From the NCBI RefSeq assembly GCF_019649055.1, contig NW_026570247.1:1054001-1118000 (forward strand): DNA of 64,000 nt, in the 5' to 3' direction. This DNA comes from Paramacrobiotus metropolitanus. Its lineage: Eukaryota; Tardigrada; Eutardigrada; Parachela; Macrobiotidae. The number at the start of each line of letters is the position of its first letter. Within the stretch, counting starts at the first letter, position 1. The notes under the pieces were generated by a model. It searched no databases and was not told the origin of the DNA. It saw only the letters and a program-made list of their open reading frames with translations. The translations under genes and the position numbers were made by a program. This document shows, piece by piece, positions 1 through 10,449 of this stretch.

Positions 1-2
1 AT

Positions 3-1010
3 GAAATCGCGCGCATCAACATTGATGAAGCCTTCGAACGGAGCGCCGAAATTTACAATAAGAAGAAGTCGTCACCGACCTTCAAACCACGGGATAAGGT
101 AACGGTGGAATTCCCAACTAAGGATCCCGCCAGGATGGAACGATACGATGGAGAGTGGACGGTCATAAGTTATGTTGGCCCGAACAACCTACTACTCCGA
201 AGTGAGGACGGACGTGAAGACACCGTAGCCGTCGACCGAGTGAAACACTTTCCAGCCGACGCACGTCGACCAGTAACTCGGTCATCTCGACAAAAGAAGC
301 CGGATAACGACCTGGGAACCGACCCCACAGAAGGGAAGGCAACCAGTAAGTCGACCAAAAAGCCTGAAGTAACCATCGAGCAATCGGAGAAATCGGACTT
401 GACCGACCAACCTGAAGTAACGGTTAAGAAAAGAGGTCGAGGTCGACCTCGGAAGAAACCGACGAAGGACTTCGAGACACCAGCCTTGCAGGAACTGCAG
501 AAGCAAAATGTGATACCAGACGAACCCGCTGAACCGACCTTGGAGAAGCCTAAGGAGTCGGACAACAAGTCCGAAGAACCGGTTCAGCCATCCAACCAAC
601 CTGCGGAAGACCCCAAGAAGTCGGTAACTAAGCCGGCAAGGAAGAAGAAGTCGGATAAGACGACCGATCATTTGGCACCGACCACAGAAGTCGAAGTAGC
701 CGACCCGGCAGTCGCACCGACGAAGCCAAAACGGACTTATAAGAAAAGGACGGTCACACTAACCGACCAAGCGGCACCGACCACGGAAGTCGAAGCAGCC
801 GACCAGCAGGTCGAACCGCCCAAGCCTAAACGGAAATACGTCAAGAAACCGAAGCTGACAGCACAACAAGTGCTGGAAGAAACTGAAGTCGCAGAAGACG
901 AAGCCCATAAAGAAATCCTCGAAAGAATTTCGGAAGGACGGGCAGACTCGGAGAAACCTGTCAAAACTGCAACACCAAGAAACCTCAAGCAGCAGTCACG
1001 ACAGAAGTAG
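3..1010 (+). CDS. pol: Pol C-terminal end (integrase C-terminal region and basic tail), 5' partial
   Basis: The frame is open from base 3 to the TAG at 1008-1010, so the gene starts left of the window. The first 60 residues match the region after the integrase core in the element-2 Pol (EIYNKKKS, then a small beta-rich domain, here around DKVTVEFP). The remaining 250 residues are a low-complexity Lys/Pro/Glu/Thr tail with AT-hook-like blocks (RGRGRPRKK, KPKRKYVKK) and repeated PTTEVE units. Element 2 has a tail of the same kind ending in LLDRITKGRE; here it ends ILERISEGRA. The nucleotide sequence is strikingly rich in CGACC/GGTCG: I count 18 in 1,010 bases against about 2 expected. The basic tail may bind nucleic acid; that is inference. 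Confidence 0.8.
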   Translation, partial: EIARINIDEAFERSAEIYNKKKSSPTFKPRDKVTVEFPTKDPARMERYDGEWTVISYVGPNNLLLRSEDGREDTVAVDRVKHFPADARRPVTRSSRQKKPDNDLGTDPTEGKATSKSTKKPEVTIEQSEKSDLTDQPEVTVKKRGRGRPRKKPTKDFETPALQELQKQNVIPDEPAEPTLEKPKESDNKSEEPVQPSNQPAEDPKKSVTKPARKKKSDKTTDHLAPTTEVEVADPAVAPTKPKRTYKKRTVTLTDQAAPTTEVEAADQQVEPPKPKRKYVKKPKLTAQQVLEETEVAEDEAHKEILERISEGRADSEKPVKTATPRNLKQQSRQK

Positions 1011-1145
1011 TCCCAACTTGAGACACCTAGGAGCGGACATTACGCTCAGAAAAAAAGAAACTGCGAGGTCGAGAACCGACCCGGCGGAGAACCAGCCTGC
1101 CTGAGAAACGGCACCGTCGAGAAACGACGTGGACTTTCGGAATGG

Positions 1146-1169
1146 ATACTTCTTTTATTCTTTTGCAGA
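1146..1169 (+). promoter_or_regulatory. candidate 3' splice site after pol
   Basis: A pyrimidine tract (TTCTTTTATTCTTTTGCAG) ends in CAG about 160 nt after the pol stop. In errantivirus-like elements an acceptor at the end of pol makes the spliced mRNA for the third gene. Element 2 has a weaker candidate in the same place (62480). No long ORF follows it here. Confidence 0.35.
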
Positions 1170-1785
1170 TTCCAGACAGCAGACGTTAACCACGAACAAG
1201 CCAAAAATGCCAACCACATAAGTTAGCCGGATTCTTTGGCCGGACCCGGAAATGTGTGGTCAGACCTGGGTATTTCGGTTCTTTCACCGTACCGTTACGT
1301 CCTCCAAGGAATCCCCTGGAAAGAACTGGGCAACCGACCTCAGTTCCCCAGCATGGCATTAGCAGATCGCGAACTAGATCAGAACCACATCTGCTACACC
1401 GGAGCCAACAGACGCCCCGGCTTGCTAACATAGCATATCGTGAACCACGTTCTGCTACCGAAGAAAATTACTCCGGCCAACCGACTCCGGAGCGCAGACC
1501 GAGAGGATGACGCTAAAATTGTACGGAAAACCGGACTCCGAGCGTTCCCTACAATGTTCGCCTGGCACCCTTGGCCGACTTTGGAACCAGGGTAACCGAC
1601 CAGTAACTTTCGTCACCGCAGACAGTGGTATCTTCTTCGGTTCGGAATGTCACATGGTTCGGCATTGACCACAAAAGTCAAAACCGACCTGCTACGACAT
1701 GGCATAAGTGACACACCCAAGGCAGGAGCGAAGAACCGGATTCCGCCCAGAAGCCCAATCGACGCACATCGTTAACCGCGAATAA

Positions 1786-3056
1786 CTACCTCAGCCGACC
1801 ACAGAAGTCGACTACTCCCGAGGTAGCCACCTAAAAAGGAGAATGGCGCAGATCGTGCCATTAAACCACGACCTCTTTATTACGACTCGGATAACTTAGC
1901 CGACCACAGAAGTCGGTGAAGTTTCAACTTTACATCCGAACGACAAGTCGTACGAAAGGATATACCCAACACAGACCGTGTTGGATAACCACGATCCACT
2001 ACCTCAGTTGACAACGGAAGTCGACTATTTCCGAGGTAGCTGCCCAGGAAACTTGACCACCGCAGGCCGCGGATCCAACAACGATCTCCTACTTCACTGC
2101 CAACCGAGCAGACCAGCCAACCGAAGCTGACCGGCCTTTGGATCAGATCGTGAGCACATTTGTTACCATAGTCGACCACGGAAGTCGACTTGCCCCATGG
2201 TAGAACTGCCCGGCCTGCCAACATGGCACATCGTCAACCACGTCTGGCTACCTTAACCGACCACAGAAGTTGGTTATAACAGTAGTCAACCAAAACGGAC
2301 GCACCAGGATGGCGCGAACCGTGCCATGGAACCATGATCTACTACCTCGGTCGACAATGGAAGTCGACCATTTCAAAGGTAGTTGTTCAGAAACCTTAAT
2401 CGCGATTCGGATAACTTAACCGACCACAGAAGTCGGTGAAAGTTTCAACTCAACATCCGAAGGACGAGTCGTGAATGTTCGTTGAAGCACCCATGGTCGA
2501 CTCCGGAACCGGAGGGTCAACCAAGCGGACCGCAATAAACACAGCTCGCTACCTTAATCGACCACGGAAGTCGATTTGAATAAGGGTAGTCGATTAGTGA
2601 AACGGACCGCAAGCTCGCAGATCATTAACTTCGACCTGCCATGGAAAACCTGGCCAACAGACGCCATGGCAACCACCGAACTCAACGGAACTTGGACCCG
2701 TCTAGAGGCAAAGTCCAATGCCACATGGCTCAGCGGGATAACCGACCAACAGCGACTCGGATCCGACCCAGAGCATGCGAGAGGTACGAACCAGACCACC
2801 ACTCCTGAGAACTTTCCGGGGCTCGGACGAATGCCAAGAGGCCTGAAACGACCTCTCAATGGATGGAGTCAACCGTGATGAAGAATCACCGACCTCGAGT
2901 TGGACAACATTTTACCCGACATCAGGTCGGATAAAGCGAAGTCAATCAGACAACAAGTCGGGATATGACCAATCACTTGGACCCTAACAGAGTGGATCGC
3001 GTCAACCATGACCTGCTACCTAAGTCGACCACAGAAGTCGATTTTACCAACGGTAG
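1786..3056 (+). repeat. dispersed nested hairpins, class A (CTACCT..GTCGACCACAGAAGTCGA..AGGTAG)
   Basis: About 40-nt units with outer arms CTACCTC/GAGGTAG and an inner inverted repeat of the form TCGAC-(7 nt)-GTCGA. Clear copies start near 1786, 1999, 2342, 2549 and 3016, with weaker copies between (for example near 2251). Unique-looking sequence of about 200-450 nt separates them. The 17-mer ccgaccacagaagtcga at 1795-1811 occurs identically inside the pol coding sequence at 678-694. No coding potential is visible. Confidence 0.75.
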
Positions 3057-3164
3057 CCGACCTAAGGTACGAACTCGACCATCGCTCCTAACAACTTTGC
3101 GGAGCCCGGATGGACGCCCAGAGGCTTAAACCGACCTCCTGACGGACGGAACCGATCTCGATGA

Positions 3165-5125
3165 AGAATCACCGACCTCGGGTTGGATAACATTATACCC
3201 GACCTCAGGTCGGATAAAGTGAAGTCACCAACAACAGGTCGGGTACGAGGATGATTCGACCGAAACGGACTTGTACGGCTCCACCTCGAGCCTGCATACC
3301 GTAACTCACTTCGGTTGAACACGGAATCTTGAAATTACCGACCTCAGGTCGAATAACATTGTCCCCGACCTCGGGTCGGACATGTGACGTAACCGACAAC
3401 AGGTCGGTGAAAGGAGACACCATTGAAGCAGTCCACGGAAAACGACTTCCGGACGGATGAAATCGACCTCGGTCGACCTGCGAAACGGGATAACCGACCT
3501 TGGGTCGTATAACATTATCACCGACCTCGGGTTGGATAACATTATACCCGACCACAGGTCGGATAAAGTGAAGTCACCGACAACAGGTCGTTTATGAGGA
3601 GGATTCAACCAAAGCGGACTTGTATGGCTCCACTTTGAGCCCGCATACCGCAACTTACCTCGGTTGAACATGGAATCTCGGAATCACCGACCTCAGGCCG
3701 GCCATGGGGAGTAACCGACAACAGGTCGGTGGATGGACACACCATGGAAGATTTTCACGGAAAACGATTTCCGGACGGAGGTTTGATCAAAACGACTTTG
3801 TCTGGTCCCACTTGGACCTGCAATCATGGAATCATCGACCTCAGGTCGGATGACAGTGTAACCGACCTCAGGTCGGACATGTGCGGATAATCGACAACAG
3901 GTCGGTGGACGCAAGATTCTAACGAAAAACGACTTCCAAACGGATGAAATCGACCTCCATTGACCTGGAACATGGAGTAACCGACCTCGGGTCGGATAAC
4001 ATTACACCCGACCTCAGGTCGGATAACCGGCGTTACCGACCACGCAAGTCGGTTAACAACACCGGATCGTTCGGAACTGTCTGGAACACCAGCGGATTAG
4101 TCGAATTACGACCTTTCGACGTTATACGGTATACAAAATCGGTAAATTACCGACCTCGAGTCGGACATGTGAAGTAACCGACAACAGGTCGGTAGATGGA
4201 GAGACTATTGAAGATGTCTACGGAAAACGACTTCCGGATGGATAAAATCGACCTCAATCGACCTCGAGTCGGATAACATTGTCACCGACCTCAGGTCGGA
4301 TAACCGGTTCAACCGACCACAGAAGTCGGTTAAGAACACCGGATCGTTTGGATTCGCTTGGAACATCAGCGGATTAGCAGAAGTACGACCTTCGAACGGA
4401 CCAGCCACACGGTAACCGACCTCCGGCCGTACAACATTATCACCGACCTCAGGTCGGATAACATTGTAACCGACCTCGGGTCGGACATGTGGATGAACCG
4501 ACAACAGGTCGGTAGATGGATACCCTTTAGAAGAACTCCGCGGAAAACGATTCCCGAACGGATTATTTTGACCAGAACGACCTCCCATGGTCCCACTTGG
4601 ACCTGCAAGACTGTAACTCGTCTTGGTCGACCAGGAACATATAATAACCGACCTCGGGTCGGATAACATTATCACCGACCTCAAGTCGGATAACCGGTTT
4701 AACCGACCACAGAAGTCGGTTATTAACACCGGATCGTTGGAACCGCGTGGGACACCAGCGGATTACCTGAATTACGACCTTCGAGCGGACCAGTACCGAC
4801 GTCACGTGGTAACCGACCTCAGGTCGCACAACATTACCACCGACCTCGGGTTGGCTAACATTATACCCGACCTCAGGTCGGACATCAGTAATCACCGGCA
4901 ACAGGTCGGTGAAAGAAAAACCAATTCGAAGATTGGAATGGGACACGACCTCAAAATGGACGAATTCGGCTTAACGGGACTTGTTTGGCCCCACATGGGC
5001 TAAAACAACACAAGTTACCGAGGTCGACCATCGAGGTATGTTATCACCGACCTCAGGTCGGATAACATTGCGACCGACCTCTGGTCGGATATCCATCCTA
5101 CCCGACAGCAGGTCGGATGACAACA
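3165..5125 (+). repeat. palindrome array, class B (CCGACCTC[A/G]GGTCGG), ordered higher-order repeats
   Basis: About 37 short hairpins occur in roughly 2 kb, most of them variants of CCGACCT-N-AGGTCGG, many in runs at about 26-30 nt spacing joined by ATAACATTA-type linkers. Three types recur in a fixed order: CTC-loop hairpins followed by ATAACATT or ACATGTG, then CGACAACAGGTCGGT, and separately CGACCACAGAAGTCGGTTAA. These sit in larger cassettes marked by ACACCGGATCGTT..GCGGATTA and CGGAAAACGA(C/T)TTCC, repeating every 140-400 nt. Minus-strand frames of the form RPEVGYNV are translations of the repeat, not genes. Confidence 0.85.
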
Positions 5126-5417
5126 GTCAATCATCAGAGGATGGAAGGAGCAACAATTTCCGACCGGACCTTCGAGCCAGTTCGCATCGGATGAAGTAAT
5201 AACCAGGCTCGTGGTAGCAGATTTAACGGTTATAACCGACCACATTCTATCGGCATTACCACTTGGCGACCACAGAAGTCGTATGACACAAGTACGGTTT
5301 TGCCCGACCTGAACTTTGGAATTCGGGACTTAGCCGGATTCCCTGACCGCTGGTTAACTTACCAGTAGGTCGACCTTGGTCAACCGACCTCGGTTCGATT
5401 CCCCCATTTAGGGAGGA
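5126..5417. other. non-coding end of the hairpin region
   Basis: Sporadic CGACC/GGTCG words continue (for example near 5235, 5270 and 5390) but no gene is visible. A short purine tract, AGGGAGGA (5412-5419), sits at the right end and could be a polypurine tract. Confidence 0.4.
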
Positions 5418-6520
5418 TGCTTCGGCATTCGCAACAGCGACAGTGCCTCTCTCTCCGGAACAGACGGATACGAGTCGGACGTAAGTGTCAGCCGTGCTTA
5501 CCCGACCTCGGACTAAATTACCGGTTACGTTTGGTAACCCGGGAACCGACGCCCCGGACCTAATACACCGGATCGCATTCAGACAGGAGACCCCGTGGAC
5601 GTCATCCTAGTCGGAATAAGTCCCCCGGACAGATCTCTTTTTAGTATTTTTATACATTTTCTAACAAACGGAATTGTATTTTACTTGGAATCTCTAACGA
5701 GATCTGTTTTGCATTACTTTTGCTCACTGGAATTGTGATTAAACTGTACCTTATTACACTTTTCTTTCGCGCTGTTTAACCGTCATTACACTTTTTCTTT
5801 TACGTTCTCCGAAGCCAACAGAAGCAAGATGCCGGCCAACAGAAGCATTACCGGTCCAACGAAACGCCCGAGCGGCTTCCAGATTTGCGGCCGTGAGTTG
5901 CTTGTCTCTCATGGATCTGGAAGTTAAGGATGGGACGGTCAACAGGACACCGGACTCCCACTGCAAGAGGACGCGTACCGGCGACCCCACATGGGTCGAC
6001 CGGAGAGGTGCGATGCTGGCGCGGTACTGAGTCGGAGCATCCTCGCAGGAGCTCGGATTCCCGCCCAGAGGCATGTTAGAGGCACGACAGCCTGCGTGGT
6101 AGATACGCCACTTTGCGTATGCGTACCAACGCACACATGCTGATTCGCCCTCTCTCGTACGTACGTGAGTGGCTGCACTGCACTCTCCGCCTAGCGGATC
6201 TACCGCGGGCGCACTCACTGAGCATACTTGCTCTCTCGTTCCTCTCACTCGCAGTATGACTCAGCGCCTATACGCTCGCGTTGGATACGAGCCCAGTCTG
6301 CGCAGCACATTCCACATGTCTGGACGCACGACGTTGCCGCCAGCGCTCTTTCTCTCTCTACATTTCATTACGCGCTAGAATTCGCTCGCAGCAACATGAC
6401 TTGCTGATTTTCATGCCAGACATTGGCGTCTTTGTTCTTTCTCCCGCAATCACGCGGTATTTTGCTCCCCTTTATTTGTCAATAAAGATCACTGTGAGCT
6501 CCCTGCGCTTGCCTGTTATA
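5418..6520 (+). mobile_element. possible 3' LTR of element 1
   Basis: The segment starts with TG directly after a purine tract and contains AATAAA at 6480-6485 about 40 nt before its end, as expected for U3-R-U5. It holds no convincing gene. The matching 5' LTR is outside the window, so the boundaries cannot be tested here. Confidence 0.3.
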
Positions 6521-8278
6521 AAATGCGGACAGCTTTCAAGCTTTCCGGTTAAATTCGGCCAGTTTATAAAAATGGTAACAGCCTCCGTAGTTTTTCTTTT
6601 TCTTTGTCTTTTTCACGTTTTTAATGTAACTTAATACTGCCGATCTAGCCCACTCAAAACCTGAATTTGTTGGTACGAAAGATAGCATTTAAACGGTGAT
6701 AAAATGGATGGAATAAGATCATTTACACGATGCTTATTAAAAACCATTCAGCTGATAACTGATATGCGCAGAATTAATGGAAAGTTGTGCGAAAAAATTA
6801 ACATCTGTTCGAGGTGACCTCGCACGCTGCATCTTTAGCTACTAATTGTTGATTTTCAGCCATTCAGTGAGCTCTTCACTCTTCATTATTTAATAAAATA
6901 TAATAAAATCAAATGAATACATATTTATTAGATTTAGAGGTTAGTGAATAGAATACCCAGGCTTACACAAGTATTACAGAGCAAAGTAGGTAAATGAAAA
7001 CCCAAGCTCAAACCAGTGTTACAGAAGGACGTAGGTTATCGAAAAGCTGAAAACCCAAGCTACCAGTATCACAGAACCGCTACATTAGTGAATAAGGTAA
7101 ACGGGCCGCAGGCCGGGTTTTACATATTTATTAAGTTGATATATAATAGACAAATAGACACTTTCATTATACCGTGAGATATTGAGGCACTCAGATTTCT
7201 AGATATTTTTGTACTTAATTTCGAAACTCTGGAGGCTCGAAAATTAGGGGTGACGGCCCCGCGCAGCTGGGCCGAGTCCGCAGCGAGGCCGAGTCGAAAT
7301 ATTTAGAATTTCTGGAAATGTAAAAGCTTTGGAGCCGACTTTGGACAAATTTCTAGTTACTTCGAGGTATCCGAACGGAATTAAATACATTCTAAGGTTT
7401 TAAGAACTTGAAAAATATGTGTCTGGCAGTTTGATGTGGTTTGATGTGACTGGCAGTTTTAAGTACGAGTAACTAAATTGTTTAGGTTGCTAAGTTGCCA
7501 AACTTGTATTTGCTCAGTCTAGACGTTTCCAGAATTTACTGGAAATTTCTGAGAGCTTTAAACGTTAAGTACTGAAAGTTTGAAACGTTTTTGGAAACGC
7601 TCCTTAAACCAAAATTTTTTTCCTAGCTACAGGTAGGAAGTTTTGGAGGATGCTAAATTTTATAAAACTGTCCAAAGTTTCACAAACTCAGTCTCGAATT
7701 AGGAGATATTTTCAAAACATGATTACGGAGGGATATATGAATCTATTGAAAACGCTAAGTACTGAAAGTTTGAAACCTTTTTAGAAAAGTTCTGGAAACA
7801 AAATTTTTTTTAAACTACAGGTTGAAAGACGCTGGATTTTATGAAAATATCGAAAGTGTCACAAACTGAATCTCGAATTGGGAGATAATTTCTAAAAAAT
7901 AAGGACGTGAGGGTATATCTATTGATAATTACGTTTATGTTATCAAGAGATTGATATGTCCTTACGTCCTTATTTTTGGAGATTATCTCCTAAATCAAGA
8001 TTGATTTTTTCAATAAGTTGATAATTTTATAAAACAGAGCATTGCACAAACGTTCCTACCTTCATCTTTAAAAAAATCTGAAGTTTTGGAGAAGGTCCAA
8101 AAAAATTTTTGAAAGTTGTAGTGCTTAAGGGTTTTTAGTACTCAAGCTTGTACGTACTCTACTACTTACCTACCACTTAATCGCCGGCGTATCAAAAATT
8201 TTTGAAAGTTGTAGTACTTAAAATTAATGTTGTTAGTACTTTAATGTAATACTACGTAAGTTGTAGTACTTAAATGCT

Positions 8279-8302
8279 GTTGTTGTTGTTGTTGTTGTTG
8301 TT
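8279..8302. repeat. (GTT)8 microsatellite, LINE 3' tail
   Basis: Eight GTT units on plus are (AAC)8 on minus, next to the left target repeat of the insertion. Confidence 0.85.
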
Positions 8303-9562
8303 AGGATTTTACAGCGTAGTCCTTGAATGGACCATTGCTCCAACAAATATTGGTTGAGGTCATTTCTTCATGGCGGCAGTGTTATTGCAGTCTCCATGAT
8401 GGTTTCAAGGATGAGAAGTAAACGTCGGTTTTCAGGGTAGAATACTGGACCGGTCAAGGTGGTTTCAAATATTCAGCGTAATAATTGTCAAATATTTAGG
8501 GCTGAGAGAAGAGTGGTCAAAACCTAGTACGGTACTTCTCCACATCCCGCTGTTGCGAACGGCAGTTGGTAGATCCAGCAGCGTGATTCTCCGAACAGTT
8601 TGTACATTTATAGTTCGAGGAATCTTTGTGGCATTCACGAGTAAAATGCGCTTCACTGCATCTTCCACACACAGGAATAAGTGATTGGCATGCGCTCGCT
8701 TTGTGACCATACTTGTTACATTTATAACATCGTAAAACAGCTGAGTCGATGCTAACCGTTTCAGTCCAACCGCAGGTGGCGAATACATATAAACGCTTGG
8801 CTGCAAGAACATGCTGTTGCGCGTCAGCATTGAGAAAATGGATCTTAATATGTCCTGTTCCGGTGAACGAAGTGTGCTATTATTGCTTCTCCTGTGGAAT
8901 ATAACGCGAATAGAAGCGATTTGACCACGGGTAGACGGGTTTCTGAATTCTATCTCCTCCTTTAAATGTTCAGAACTTTCCACGTCAACGTTTTTAACGA
9001 TAATGGGAAAGGTAGTCTTCGGAACAGATAGCTTTTTAATGGGTAAAACTTCACTGGAAGCCAACAGTTCTTGTGCCTTATCCCTTTCTTGTGCAGAATC
9101 AAAGGTCAGCAAGATTTCACGCGAAACTTTCCGTTGATATACCTCCTTTACAAGAGGCGTGTCCGTTGTTGATTTACCTCGAAAAAAAACCATCCAAATT
9201 GGTCATAACTTCTTTTGGCTTAATGATTTCTGGTAGGCTGTTGGGATCATGTCGTAAACTTGCAATCGGGTTGAACCTTTGCTGCTGATAGACTCCTGGT
9301 GGATCCGTTCGCGTGGTGCTGGGATGGCACTCCGGTGGTTGGCGCGCAGCTTGCGCATATGTTCGTGAAGAGTTGATTTTACCATCCAGGAGACTGGAGA
9401 CTATGCGTTTATTTACCGCATTAAATTTTTCCCGTAATTGTTGATAACGAGAATCCTGTTCCACCAATTTAAGTTGTAATCGCTGTACGTGATCTTCTGA
9501 CGCATCAAGGCTAGCGTACGCTTCTTTCAAATGTTTTCTGAGGCTTGCTACACTTTTAACTT
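8282..9562 (-). mobile_element. gag-only non-LTR (LINE-like) retrotransposon insertion
   Basis: The 1.28-kb insert is flanked by a 12-nt direct repeat TTAAATGCTGTT (8270-8281 and 9563-9574), a likely target-site duplication. On the minus strand it ends in an (AAC)8 tail (8279-8302 on plus), as at the 3' end of a target-primed retrotransposon; the tail overlaps the last bases of the left repeat. Inside is only a gag-like ORF; no reverse transcriptase or endonuclease is present between the gag stop and the tail (about 215 nt). The 5' side is probably truncated. Confidence 0.7.
8517..9530 (-). pseudogene. ORF1/Gag of a non-LTR retrotransposon with three CCHC-type knuckles, frameshifted
   Basis: Minus-strand frames read as one degraded Gag. 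The N-terminal part (9530-9174) has a heptad-like helix and a Pro/Gln region. The frame changes at a run of eight T near 9185 and again near 8880. After the second change a knuckle region is clear: CYKCNKYGHKASAC (CX2CX4HX4C), CGRCSEAHFTREC and CTNCSENHAAGSTNC, ending at the TGA at 8519-8517. Such triple knuckles end the ORF1 proteins of jockey/R1-like non-LTR elements. The block before the knuckles (IHFLNADAQQH, LYVFATCGWTE) is also typical of that family. No ATG opens the frame, consistent with 5' truncation. Confidence 0.7.
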
Positions 9563-10449
9563 TTAAATGCTGTTAGCTTCTAAAGAGTTCGCAACTTAGC
9601 AACCTAAACAATTGTTATTTAAAATTGCCAATTACATCAAACATAATTTTATTTTTTCTAATTCTTGAAACCTTTAATACGTTCTTAAATCCGTTCGATT
9701 ATCTCGAAATAACTATAAATTCTTTAAAGTCGGCTTTAAAGCTTTTGCATTTCAAGAATTTCTAAGTATTTCGACTCGGCCCCGCTGCGCGGGGCCGTTA
9801 CCTCTAAATATTTTAGCCTCTACAGTTACTAAATTTTAAAAATATCTAGAAATCTGAGTGCTTCAATATCTCACGGTCTAAAATGTCTAATTCATACGAG
9901 TAATAAATATCTAAGAGCCGGCCCGCGGCCCGTTTACTGTATTCATTACCGTAGCGGCTCTGTGGTACTGGTGGTAGCTTGGGCATTCACTAACCTGCGT
10001 TACTTTGTAATACTGGTGGCAGCTTCGGTATTCATTAACCTCTAAATCTGATAAATATAATGTATTTAGTTTATTTTATTAGAAACTGAACAACTGGCTG
10101 AATGGCTGAAAATCTTACAATTAGTACATGTAGCTAAAGATGCAGTCTGCGAGGTCACTTTAAGCACCTATTAATTGTTTCCCACAAGTTCCATTAATTC
10201 TGCGCTGAAATATCGGCTGAATGGTGTTTTATGGGCATGGTGTAAGTGGTCCCACGCCATCCATTTTATCACCGTTTAAATACAATCTGTCGTACCAAGA
10301 AAATCAAGTTTTGAGTTGGCTGGATCAGCAGTACAAAGTTACATTAAAAACATGAAAAAGACAAACAAGAAGAAAAATTACGGAGATTTTATAACAATTT
10401 TTATAAGTTGATCGATTTTAACCGGAAAGCTTGAAAGCTGTCCGCATTT

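Larger units (their letters stand above)
1..6520 (+). mobile_element. 3' portion of a Ty3/gypsy-like retroelement (element 1)
   Basis: The window opens inside a pol gene whose C-terminal part aligns by eye with the pol end of the large element at 59.3-62.4 kb (shared stretch EIYNKKKS, then a basic block and DFET). After the pol stop comes a long non-coding region full of short hairpins and then a possible LTR with AATAAA near 6480. The 5' part lies outside the window. The right edge is set by the start of a foldback repeat at 6521 and is approximate. Confidence 0.65.
6521..10449. mobile_element. foldback element with long imperfect inverted arms
   Basis: The left end (AAATGCGGACAGCTTTCAAGC from 6521) is the reverse complement of the right end (..GCTTGAAAGCTGTCCGCATTT to 10449). 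By eye the arms match, with gaps, from 6521 to about 7500 against 10449 down to about 9575; a further inverted match (AAAATAAGGACGT around 7900 against 7970) folds the centre near 7940. The left half also carries a direct duplication of about 188 nt (7561 and 7749, GTACTGAAAGTTTGAAAC). No transposase is visible. The element is interrupted by a non-LTR insertion at 8282-9562. Confidence 0.8.

Noticed and set aside
3165-5125. CRISPR-like array
   Set aside because: The spacing looks regular, but the linkers are themselves repeated, the palindromes vary, the host is eukaryotic and no cas gene is present.
3062-5245. Long minus-strand ORFs with RPEVGYNVIRPEVG or SDLRSVIML repeats
   Set aside because: They are translations of the hairpin array in different frames; they change frame with unit length and have no gene-like composition.
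5754-6378. ORFs of 69-164 residues on both strands
   Set aside because: They overlap in several frames with no recognisable domain, and the region is better explained as LTR or flank.
8465-9193. A single 242-residue protein as the product of this frame
   Set aside because: The zinc knuckles lie in another frame from about 8880 on; the long frame past that point is spurious.
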